Shown here piece by piece: positions 48,348-60,100 of a stretch of DNA of 64,000 bases. Position 1 is the stretch's first letter; the number at the start of each line of letters is the position of its first letter. This DNA comes from Membranipora membranacea (lineage: Eukaryota > Bryozoa > Gymnolaemata > Cheilostomatida > Membraniporidae): positions 6,758,001 through 6,822,000 of the forward strand of contig OU612073.1 in assembly GCA_914767715.1 (NCBI GenBank). The letters run 5' to 3'. The notes beneath the pieces are model-generated. The model did no database searches. It saw only the letters and a list, made by a program, of their open reading frames with translations, and was not told where the DNA came from. The translations under genes and the position numbers were made by a program.

Positions 48348-50406
48348 AGTGAGGGAATAAGAAAACTTAGAGAATCAGATTTTGGTATAATTGTCCACTA
48401 AAACCTCATCTTCTATGCAGATGAAATTGAGCAAAGCAAGGCAGTGAATGTTTGGGACAAACCTTCCTAACGGGGGCAGCTAAGGCTGCGTGCATCACAG
48501 TTTCAGATTTGCTCCGATTCAATTGTATTTCAGAGTGTTTTGAAAAAAATATGTTAGATTTAACTATGTTTTATGGAAGGTCTGTATTCTATGAGTCCCT
48601 TAGACCTGAAACCAGGTTGATTCGAGTCACCTCGGCCAGCCCCTTCTCAAAAACAAGACAAAACATGCACATAAAAGAATCCTCAGAAAGTTCATGTATG
48701 AGGCCACTGCAGTTTTGGCCCTGTTACAATATAACAGATGACAGTGGTTTCACCGTATGCTGTATCTCAGTTGTGTTTTGAGACTTTAGATACTTGTAAC
48801 AATGGATATGAATTTATGGATTAGTGGTTAAAAACATAGCATAGGTATTTATGGTGAAACTACATCAGTATATAGCTTTGTGTCAGTAATTGGATCTAGC
48901 TAAAATTCTGGCAGCTTTCACGGCTAGTCTGAGTGAATATAAGCATCACCGTCTCTATTATTTTGGTTCAAACAGTGTGATATGACATGTAATGGTCAAA
49001 CACTTGTGTCGTTAACTGATGAAATATTTCGACCATTGATATGAATTAATATAAGGAGAGGTAGAATAAACAAGCATTGAATCACTTGAGAGAGGTTCTT
49101 ACAATTTTCCTCTGCTATCTATTCCTAAAATGGCATCTTGACTAACAAAGCAGTTAGCTAGTGATAATACAACCTACTTATTTACAAGGGTAACCACCTC
49201 CTTCACCCAACAACAGTCTGGCTGCTCAAACATCAATGACCAAAATGGCTTAAATCGACATAATTATATTTTATTACTGATCACGAGAATATAAAAAATG
49301 TGAACAGCTCTTATGGGCAGCTACATAATGTTGAAGATTTCATCTGTCAAAGCCAAAGTTGAAATCTAGATGAATGTAACTGTTTAATATTTTGTTTCAT
49401 TTGAAAAAAAAGAGGATAAACTGTATGTACAATTAATAAAAAGGTTGCATAATATTTGGAAAAATATAGAATTTATGCATGATTCACAAAAAAAAATTTA
49501 TCAAAGGAATAAAAAGTAAACAAACTTCATGTGAGACAAGGAGACAGCGTTCTGGCTACTTTTCAAGGGGACACAACCACTATTATATTGTGATGATAAA
49601 AAAATTTCAAATATTACTTATATTTCAAGAAAATAGTAAACATCATATTGCTTTGAGGTCGAAAGTTCTGGTATGAATTATGAATATGAGATGATGATGA
49701 AAATAGATTATAAATGCACTTATATAGAGTAATTATAGAGTTGAAAAATGTTGATAAAAATGAACGGTAGCAATAAGACTGTGGCTAAGAATTTGTAGCT
49801 GATGTAAGTTTTATAATAAATACAAAGTTGGAAATCTCAGAACAGTATTTGGTCCAAATATAAATTTGTCATCAGTCTTCAATAAACAAGACCCGATGAA
49901 GAAAAGGCCATAGGCAAGCCAGTAGTGACAGGGTCTTGACACCAATTCTCATTTTGATGTAGGTAAAAAACATTTACCGAATAAAAGTATACTATTAAGT
50001 TTTCCCAGTGACAAACCCATATATACCAATAGTTAGTTGCTTACTTATAGTATACAAATAAATAGTATGTATTTTAGAGGGTAAATTTGTATTAATCCCA
50101 GTAGTAACAGTACGGTCAATGTGATGTGTGGCCAATCAAACACCTAGAATCTAATTTGTATAAAAGTATTTTACACCACAATAGTTATACCAGCTAAGAA
50201 TTGGACAACAAAAGTTTTCTATATTCTTGTAATAACTTTTATGAGACAGTATGAGTATACAACACACATGTAGTAATGTATATTATGTATATGTATACAA
50301 CACATATGTATACAGCTTTGCACAACCTTTAGGCGGATATGTTGAAGAGTGTCATTGCCGAAAAAATTATCCGAAATAGTAGCGTCCTCTCCGTCATGAG
50401 AAACAA
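48348..50406. other. Spacer, no gene seen
   Basis: AT-rich intergenic or terminal-intron DNA. Open frames on either strand are short and biased toward isoleucine and lysine. A minus-strand AATAAA is at 49,270-49,275. Confidence 0.4.
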
Positions 50407-50422
50407 TCAAATTTCGACACCT
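50407..50422 (-). CDS. Candidate PLEKHG5 last coding segment
   Basis: A good minus-strand acceptor (ttattactttcag) precedes AGGTGTCGAAATTTGA. Joined to the phase-2 donor at 51,160 it completes a proline codon and adds G-V-E-I before a stop. A C-terminal V-E-I matches a class II PDZ ligand. The call depends on the donor at 51,160 being used. Confidence 0.35.
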
Positions 50423-50516
50423 CTGAAAGTAATAAAGAGGAACATTTTACATACTCGTTACATGACATTGGGAAAGGATTGCATACAATGTATACCATAG
50501 ATAAAAGTCCAAGTGC

Positions 50517-50570
50517 GTGAACTCCGCCCCTTTTATTCTCCACAAAAAAGGGCGGGGTTTGAACAACACC
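50517..50570. repeat. GC-rich hairpin
   Basis: ccgccccttttattc and aaaaaagggcggggttt pair across a short loop in otherwise AT-rich DNA. Confidence 0.6.
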
Positions 50571-50779
50571 ATAGATACAGCTGTTTCGTCTCTGTTTTAC
50601 ACTGCCTTATATAAACTCGCAGGTAACATGTTGATCAGATGTTTCTTCGCTATATGCATGAAAAAAGACCTGAGGACAAGATAAACCAAGTCTAATACTC
50701 AAAGCAAGTTATGAAGTATGTGGCTTGATTAGAAAAGGTTGATTAAAATCAGATGTCTTATCACACATCACATCCCAAA

Positions 50780-50962
50780 GCTTGGGCGGCGAAATATTAA
50801 TTGTCTTAGTGGCGAGGCCGCATTATCTGCCCAGGTTGCTCTCTGTTTGCAGGCAGGTCGGAGCACACCTAGTAGTCGATGGACTGCAGTGGGGATAGAA
50901 CCCACGACTTTCAGCATTTGCATGCTAAAGCAACGGCGCTCTAAACCAACTGATCCACCTCA
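50780..50962 (-). mobile_element. tRNA-derived SINE-like element (tRNA-Ala-like head)
   Basis: On the minus strand the head starts near 50,960 with ggatcagttggtttagagcg (A-box region), then tgctttagcatgcaaatgc (a diverged Ala anticodon arm with an extra T) and a B box, gggttctatccc. The rest of the element, to about 50,780, is not tRNA-like. Confidence 0.55.
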
Positions 50963-50979
50963 TACTCCTCCTTGCGCAC

Positions 50980-51146
50980 ACTGATATACACCCATGTACA
51001 CTGATATACACCGATGTACACCGATATACACCGATATACACCGATATACACCGATGTACACTGATGTACACTGATGTACACTGATATACACTGATATACA
51101 CTGATGTACACTGATGTACACTGATGTACACTGATATACACTGACT
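50980..51146. repeat. 12-bp minisatellite
   Basis: About 14 copies of acactgatgtac / acaccgatatac. The 12-base period keeps several frames open, which explains three overlapping spurious frames on the minus strand. The array starts a few bases downstream of the PLEKHG5 donor at 51,160. Confidence 0.95.
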
Positions 51147-51155
51147 GATAAACAC

Positions 51156-54100
51156 TTACGGAGCGGAATCATTGAGGAAGTCCTGAAACTTTTTCATCCT
51201 GACGATATCCATCTGTCGATTCTTCTTCGATGAGCTACTTCCACTGTTCCTCCTCTTATCCAGAGAGACCTGAGGAGTAACTCCGCGTCTAACTCCACTC
51301 CCACCAGGGATCGCACTAGCACCACCATTCTGGTAAAATGTCAGAGGCTCTGAGCTGCTGCCACTTAGGGCAACTGCAGAGACTGTCATTGTACTATCCA
51401 CCTGCGGCTTATTGTCATCTGAGTGCTGTTTGCCATCCATGCCCCGCCTTGCAGCAGGTTGAGGTGGCATTTGTTTGTTATTATTATTATGGCGGGTTGT
51501 AGGGGGAGATAATGTCTTTGCGGTTGACGGTCTAGTGTTGCTTTGTTGTGGTTGTTTTCGATTTATATCACAGTTGAGAGTAGCTGAACCAAAGTCATCA
51601 TCAGAGTCATAAGCCTTCAAAAACAAGCAAAATAGTGTGGTATTTAAAGACTTTGTTTGAGGCTGCTCTTTTGTATCACATCTTATTCTCCATATTTTAT
51701 TCTATCATGTGAGCGATTTTCAGCCTTATAATCCAAATATTGAGGAAGTTATGGCCTCTCAAACTTCCAAGGTGACGGCAATTTATCGGCAGTAAGAATC
51801 AGCCGGCAATCCCTAGGGTACGTCACTAATATTGATGATCAAAATGTTCAAATCTGTGACGGTCTCGAACCCAGGTCCAAATGGCTTTGCAGGCGACGCC
51901 GCTAATACTGAGCTATGTTGTCTACAGTTATACCTAGTTGGTCCAAGTGGCGTGATGGTAGCGTCTATGCCTATAGGTATGGGGACCCGGGTTCGATTCC
52001 CACCCAGGACTGAATTTTGATCATCATCTTATCTGTGTGATTATTAGTGTATTAACTAATAACTCATAATGTCTATGCCATATGTCTATGGTTGTGACAT
52101 ACCCCAGGGGAAACATCCGCTTATTCCCAATGCCGATTGAAGGCAATCACCCTGGAAGTTTGAGAGGCCATAACTTCCTCAATATTTGGATTCTAAAGCA
52201 GAAAATCGCTCACATGATAGAATAAAATATGGAAAATAAGATGTGATACAAAAGAGCAGCCTCAAACAAAGTCTTTAAGCATGATTAAATACAGTGGCAC
52301 TAATATCCGTCAACCAAAGGGGCAAAGAAAAAAAACTTGTTTGAGTTCAGCGTTTGTGATATGGAAGTTGTAAATTTAAAAGGCTGTATTAACAGATAAG
52401 CCAACCATCTATGGACAAAATCTTCAGGTATTTCAGTGAGTTAGATAAATGAATTGCATATCTAACGAATTCGACAGAATCTGATAATTGACAAATTTAT
52501 TTTTCAAAGAAGGTCTTAGGTCTTAGATGACAAAAGTTACCTGTTCGGTTCCAGATCCAACTTCGAATGAGATTCTCTGTTCAGGACTGGCCTCACTTGT
52601 GTCTTTACCTGCTGTCACTCCCTGTCCAACAATCGCATGATTTGATTGGTCAGGCAATCTCACAATACCGTCTGCTGTCTGGTACCTGTTGAGAACATAA
52701 CATCACATGAATATAACACAGTCATATGTCAGCAGCCGGCACAAGACTTTCTGATCAGGCTTCGACTTTCATGAGCACCTGAGCTCATTTCACTCAGGGT
52801 GAAAGTTACAGCGCGATGTCACTAGAATTTCCACTTATTCTCTTATCAAAGCATTAAAACTGTCAGAGCAGGCCTGACCATGTCTCATAATTACTACTGA
52901 TGGAAACACGGGCTGACTTGAATCAATATTGTCCAAATTGTTTGAGAGAGCTTTCAAGGTTGATTGTTCCAGCCTCCAGCATCCTTGGGTGTATACCTCT
53001 TCAGGAAACATGGGCTGACTTGAATCAATATCGTTCAAATGATTTAATCTACTCAACATTGTCATATTGACATATTATATATTAATAATTACCAATAACC
53101 AAGAATATAATGATAGGACCTACCTCTCAGAAGCACCCATACGCCGCCTTCTCTCTCCAGACTTACTGCCTTTCTCTTTCTGGGTGACACTCATCTCTCC
53201 GCTACTTGATGATGAGTTTCTCTGCACTTTGAGTTTAGGAGGATGTTTATAATTATGTGGTAGTGTGTGGTGTTTCCTACCGATATCAGGACTAGATACA
53301 GATTTAGTGACATGGCGTGATGGCTGAGGGGTGAGTGTATTCTGTGGTGTATCATCATCATCATCGTCTCCTTCATGAGCCTGGAGAAAGAGGAGGTAAC
53401 TCCAATTTATAAAAATCATGATTTCATAATGTGTATTGTGCCCTGCCCTACACTACAGAATAGAAATATTCGGCCATTAAGATTAAGCAACCTAGCTAAC
53501 AATGATCCTTTTTTTTTTAAATTCTTTGATTGGATTTTTTACTAATGAGTTAACTAAATCTAAAATCCATTTTCCTGTAGTGCATTGCAATAAAATTGGA
53601 AACAGAAGACCATCCATGAAACAATAACAGTCATGGCGATTACTGTTCAATGGCTTTCCCTCTGTCTTCCAAGTATCCAAGTATTCCTAATGATTCAATC
53701 AAGTTGTATACTATCATTGAATGGACTTGTGATATTGCACAGACAATTTAAAGAAGTGAAAGAAACGGAAATCTAGTAAATACATTTTGAGATATTTTCT
53801 CACCTCACTGCCGGTGGTTCTAGTTCTGAGGTTACCAAACGATGCCACCCTCTTAACCTCAGGACTGTGATTTAATCCAGTGTCTATAGGAGTTATTGCC
53901 CCTGATCCCTCATCCTCTTGTGACACTGTGTCATTGTTTGTTATGTCTTCGTTGAATACTGGCTGGCTAGTTTTAGTGAGAGGTCCACTGAACCCGATGT
54001 CGTCCATCTCCAGCTCTGTGTGTGAGATGTGCTGAGATTCTCGACGAGCTGCCTCCTTAGCTTTCAAATACATCATCTAAAATAAATACAATATACAATA

Positions 54101-57100
54101 TAATATATTATAATATTATATATATCAGTGGTATAATTTTTCTAATTCCCTCGTAACTTCTTGATGTTATTTATCTACCACATACAAAGTCATAAAACTT
54201 GAGCGTTAGAAAACGATGCGTCTGATTTAATTCTCACAATCTTTCTTATGCTCTCTTCAAGTTCCCTCATATGAAAGGATAACTAAAAAAACTAACTCCA
54301 GCTAATAAAACTGCTGAGGGGTTCTCTCCTTAGCACTCTGGTAAACAGAGCAGTTGACTGGGAACTCTATTATTGTCTAAGGATAGCTTGTTGAAATTCC
54401 CCATGAGTATTTTCACATCTGATTCATCACTAAATTTATCAACTTTAAACATCATAGTGAAACGGTCTGTCTGTTATTAAAATTAAAATTGCTGCTCTCT
54501 CTTAGTTCCATACAATGACAGTCATGATAATCACATACCTGAGCTTTTTTGAATGTTTTATACCACTTGCTGATATTGTCACCATGCAATGTGTAAGCTG
54601 CCTGGGCTACTCCAAAATCCGTCAGGTGAACCAGCAACAAGTGAGCTGCCAAATACATGTGAACATTATTAGAAACATATATTCATAACAATGCAAGTAA
54701 GCATTTATAATGTAATATAGACACAAGCTCTATGAATTACCAGAGTCTGCTTAAGTTATTGCAATGTCCAATTTCACGACCGGTAATACAATGAGTCTAT
54801 ATGTCTGGTCTGTTAAGTTCCTAAAGCAACTTCAAAGATGTATATTTATCACTAACTAAAATGCATAACACAGAGTACTGTTCGCCTTCAGCTAAAAGCT
54901 TGGTTTCAAAAAATATCTTCAACAAATCAATGATCTTTAAACAGATTTCTACTAAGTTTGACAGGTTGATTAGCAGAAGCAGAAATAACATTTCATGGTC
55001 AAGTGTAGTAAATTGGGATAGTCTTATAACTCACGATTATCTTTCATTTCGTTTATGCTAAGACTGTCTATCCGTATAGGAGGTTTGATAATCCGTAATT
55101 TATCCCGTTTAGACGGCTTTGTGAACAGAAGCATGTCAGTAAATAGGATACAGTGCACGTCTATTTTAGTGTTCATATCTCGGAGTCTTAGAGGGCCCTC
55201 CATTAGATTGTATCTGAGCTGACTACCACATCCGGGCATTGGTGAGAGAAGATCCAGTGCCATGTACATACTAAGTACCTGTCAAATATCATATATAAAG
55301 TTATATAAAAAATATATATATGTGTGTATATAACAATATGTATACAACAATGATTATACAACAATGCGTATACTACAATGTCTATACGACAATGTGTATG
55401 TAATAATGCGAATACAACTTAATGTCTATACGACAATGTGTATGTAATAATGCGAATACAACTTAATGTCTATATAACAATGTGTATGTAATAATGCGAA
55501 TACAACTTAATGTCTATACAACATATACAAGAATGTAACATCAGGGAAAGGTTTACTTGGCAAGGTAATGATTGTGATTTTTATTGTAGCAAAAATGGAA
55601 GGGTAAGCATCTATCATGAATGAAAATTGCAATTATAATTTGGAGTCACTCACTCCTTGTTATAAATCTCAGTGAGGGAATAACTCTTCGTAGACACAAT
55701 ACACAATACACAATACTCACACACCTCTTATTATATACAGCTGGGCAAAAATTTTCATTGGATACACAGCTTCTGGTCTATGAGACCTCATTTCCATATC
55801 TAACTTTAGGTAACAATGTACGCCAATGGACAAAATTAAATTACTCCAATTATTCACCCATTACAGTACTGACCTTGCTGGATTCACTATCGACAAGCGG
55901 AGCATCTATAGCATCATAAGCGTCTATTTTAGCTTTAGTCTGTATGAGTTTCTCTTTCTCATCCGCTCTGGTCAGAGTCTGATCGACTGCAGTCACAAAC
56001 TTATCCACATTCTTAATCTGTCAAAATACAAACTTGAGAGGTGAATGGTCCGAGCTTATGGAAATAATGACCGATTACACAGGTGCTACACAGGGTACGG
56101 AGTAACATTATGTACAGATGGAGAGGGACACTGATATATGATTATATTATAGATTGTAAATTCATATCAATGCGGGAGGTATTAAGTGCTCAAACTCTGT
56201 CCAAACCAGTCAATCAACCAGTTATTAGGCTGTGGTTGACAAAATGCCACTACCAGCAACCTGTACATAGGTTGGGTAGTGTGCAGTTTTCGGGTTTTGT
56301 GATTAAAAAAGCTGGCCACAGAATGGTCATGAGACAGCAAAACATGAAACTGAGAGTGCATTTCAACTTTCAACAGTATCCACAAGTTCCTCATTTACAC
56401 CCCGAATTTACTTGGAGTTAGAAAATTTTGAACCAGGTGGCATGTTGATTGTAAGTTTTTTCACTATCCGTATTCAGTATCCGTAGGAGGAGAAGTAAAC
56501 CATTTTGCACAAGTATGACTCATCGAGATTTATTGCTAGCTAACATTTATTCAACTTCATCACTTTATATAAACACCCGCCTTAGTAAGCGACAATTGGT
56601 GCTAGCTAACATTTAGTAACCCTCAATCTAGCCTAAACAATATCTAGCTAGCGCTCACTCCTCTAGGCTTGTTCTACTTACCATATCCATGAGGTCTTGT
56701 TTGACATCCTCTTCGTCTGTTTTCTTGTGTATAGCTCTGAGTAGAAGACTGTATCGTGTTAGTCTTTGCATTGGTTTCACTAACAAGTCATGTAACTTTA
56801 GCCTATTACACTGTTGCTGCTTCTCAGCCCACTGAAAATGAACAGAAATCAAAACTAGGGTAGTGTAACTTAATGCTACAGCAACTACTAGATCAAGTTT
56901 GGTTCAATTTGTCTGCATTTGGGGTAGCTTCCATCGAGCTGGCGGTGAACCAGAAACATGGGAGCGACCCAAGAAGCAAGTTTGAGCAAGCTTGACCTAA
57001 GCAACTACTGCTTTCACTTTAATTTTAAATAATAGCTGCAATAGGAGGAAAACCTTCAAAAGTATTGTAAAGGCAAGACAAGGAGTACAGTTCAATATAA

Positions 57101-60100
57101 AAATTGGTGTGATTGAAGAGTACATCATGGCATTGACCTCTTTGGTGCCTGCAACAGGAGGTTATACCCCCTCTCCAAGACTGTGTCTTGGGATGAGTAG
57201 TCTCCTCCAGCAGTACTCTGAATGACACCCTGTCTTCTTTTCGAGCTGGCTAGAACGACACCAAGGTGAGTCAGAAGACCTAGATCATATGAAGGTAGGT
57301 TGTTTGAGCGCTCAAACCATGTCCATTTGCTGGTAGTGGCATTCCATTATCAACCAAATCCCATTCACATGGCTGGTATGTGGATGTGGAATGTGATAAT
57401 GGAAGTTCACTCCCAGGGTTTAAGCATTTAGGATATAATAGGTGGGTAGTTTATGACAATAAACTGTCGTTTCTAATCCTGTTATCGAGACATTCCATTT
57501 GTCTGGAGGTGGAGAGCCTTGATACCAAGAATGGCCGTAATGTTGGTTGTAGGAAGGCTATAAAAAATACTTACAATGACTAATGCTTTGAACATGGTAA
57601 GTTCCCTATAGTTCTTCTTCACGTAGTCTGAGCACCTTTTCTGTTCTATGCAGTATTTAGTATACGGCATAAATCTCTCACCAAACTAAAACAAAACAAC
57701 ATACACAGGAGTTGATGATGTATCAGAACAAAAGTAAGAGACTGTGTAGGGAGGAAGAGGAGAGGGGTGGGCGTCCTCCATTATAAGGGGAAATCTAAGT
57801 AAGAGACTATCTAAAGAAAAGAGGGGGGGGGGGGTAAGTTCCTTTAGAAATAGGCACATATGTTACCTAGCTATGTCATTTAAATCATATAAGGAATCGG
57901 AGACTGACAACTACAGCTGCACACAGTTTCACTCTGAGTGTCATGCAGTTTCTGATATAGCTGACAGGTTTATCTTTTCCAATTTTTTAGATGGTTGAGG
58001 CAAGTAATTATCTGTTAGGAGAATCCTCTTGACCAATCAGATCCAGCTAAATAAAAACAATTTAAAACTTCAACATTTTATGTCAGGTGTTTTATTTGCA
58101 CTATTCATATAACTCACATTAGAGAAGGCTGGTTTGAGTAGTGAAGGGTTGAAGAGACATTTGTTTTTGCGGCTGTATTCCAGCACGGATATAAGTTCTG
58201 TGCTCCAGAAATGAGTGTTGATGGTGGCAAGTTCTGTTATGTTTGAGAACATGTTTTCCAGCTCTATCTCGTTGAGAACTCCATCATTCTGGATGTTCAG
58301 TAAGCAGCATATAAATAGCTGGATAACAAATAAATTCAAAAGTTTTATTGAATATTATTTCAGGGGTCTTCAATTAGAATGAGCGATGCTTTATTAATGC
58401 GAATTATCACTATCGAATCACTCAAAATCATTGCTCACTTGGTCTTTAGATTAGACAAAATCGCTCCCAAATCGCACACTCAGATCCATCAATGAGTGAG
58501 AGATTTCTGAGGATGACACTAGCAGGTATCACTCACTCATTGGAGGCAAAATCACAATTTTGGCTGTTTTTAATTGAAAGACCCCCCCCCCTCCCCCAAG
58601 GAAGAACATAGTTGGTAAGTTGCATTACCCATCAGAAAACAGCATTTCATGCCACAACAACTCATCATAGTGTAACAGATAATCAAAGACAAGTCATCCA
58701 AGTACAAAAAGTGTTTTGGCTGGCATTGAAAATGTAGGCTTTGACAACCTGCTTATTATGGCAGCTTTTATGACGTACAAGGAAAATCTACTCCTACATG
58801 CATTAAACATCGCTGGGTCACTGAAGGGCAAATAAAATTAACATTTCAACACACTGAGATGGACTATGAACAGGTGTCATGAGATATATATCTCGCCCAA
58901 ATCTTCACTCTTATATGTACAAACAATGATGTTTTTGCCAGCAAAAAAAGTTGTTCGGTTAAAAAGTCACCGGAATTTCAGTAAAAAATGCAGTGAGCAT
59001 TGTTAATCAGTAGTTAAGTGGACCAGACCTGAGGGTTGTTAGTCCTAAATTTAGCTTGCAGTGTTGTAAAAAGCCAGCAATAAGATCTGACATAAAAAAA
59101 GCTGCAAGATTACAGCTTGTTGGACTGCAATAATTATGATCAGAATCACTTTCCTCCACTTTGAGTTGGAAGACCAACATAGGCTAAGTGACATGGGTCA
59201 GATTAAATCTTATGGATTTTAATGTCACCATAAGCCTCATATGACTATAGCTAGAGCGTGGGGCCGTCGGGCGAGGGGCAAAAGTCTGGGGGGCTCAGAC
59301 TAGGGCGTATGTGACTATTGGCCGTATGGCACAATGCTTCACTAATCACCACGATCTCAGTAAACCTACACCATATATAACTTACATCATGGATAACATA
59401 GAGGGCCTTGATATACTCCACTTCTGTGTACAACAGCTCCCATAATGCCTCCTGTTGATCTTTCTGTCTTTGAGTTAGATCCTAAAACCAAATTCTTTGA
59501 GTTACAAGTTGTCCAGTCTAAGCAGATCAGACCAATTAATTACAAGAATTATTATATCAGGACCAAAAGTAAGAAAGACCGATAATAACAGAGAATACTT
59601 GTATGGAATCATTCACAACTGCCTGATAAAGGTCGGTATTCCCCCAGCTGCTCCATGTCACATTGGTTCTCCTAGATTGTTGTTGTTTTCTCTCAGGAGA
59701 GGTACACATACAGATTTCAATGTAAACTCCCCCCTCCTCAAATGGAACCATGATTTCTTAATATATATTAGCTCATAGTATCGAAATTCAACTATCATCT
59801 TTGGTGATGGTGAGAACCAATGATTTAGTCATATGTAATCGTTGTAAACTATAATTTCACCGAGCATTGGCATTGACATTGACATTGCCAAACATTCCAT
59901 TCTCTCACTTTCAAATTTAGGGGAAAGATTGTAACATCCGCTGACAAAATCGTGACCAAGCATTTAAATGGACGTATTCACTAGTAATGCTGGAAATTCC
60001 CTTTCCTTGACAGATTGTTAAAAAACCTTACATTCAATCTGTACTTTGTAGCATTGTTACTACCGTGATGAGATCAGATCTTATTTCTTTTCAGACATTT

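Larger units (their letters stand above)
51644..52278. mobile_element. 635-bp inverted-repeat element carrying two divergent tRNA-like units
   Basis: The arms of 132 bases at 51,644-51,775 and 52,147-52,278 are inverted copies at roughly 95% identity. Between them lie two tRNA-like segments in opposite orientation (about 51,845-51,925 minus, 51,940-52,012 plus), each with a B box (ggttcgagacc and ggttcgattcc) and an A-box-like stretch. It occupies the intron before the last PLEKHG5 exon. Confidence 0.8.

Noticed and set aside
48452-48781. 109-codon plus-strand frame
   Set aside because: No splice or promoter context; the translated sequence resembles no family and the opposite strand carries the better signal nearby.
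50925-51172. Three overlapping minus-strand frames rich in ISVY/HQCTS
   Set aside because: They are translations of the 12-bp minisatellite, which keeps several frames open by its period.
51940-52012. Functional tRNA gene
   Set aside because: A and B boxes are present, but the stems pair poorly and the unit is embedded in a mobile inverted-repeat element.
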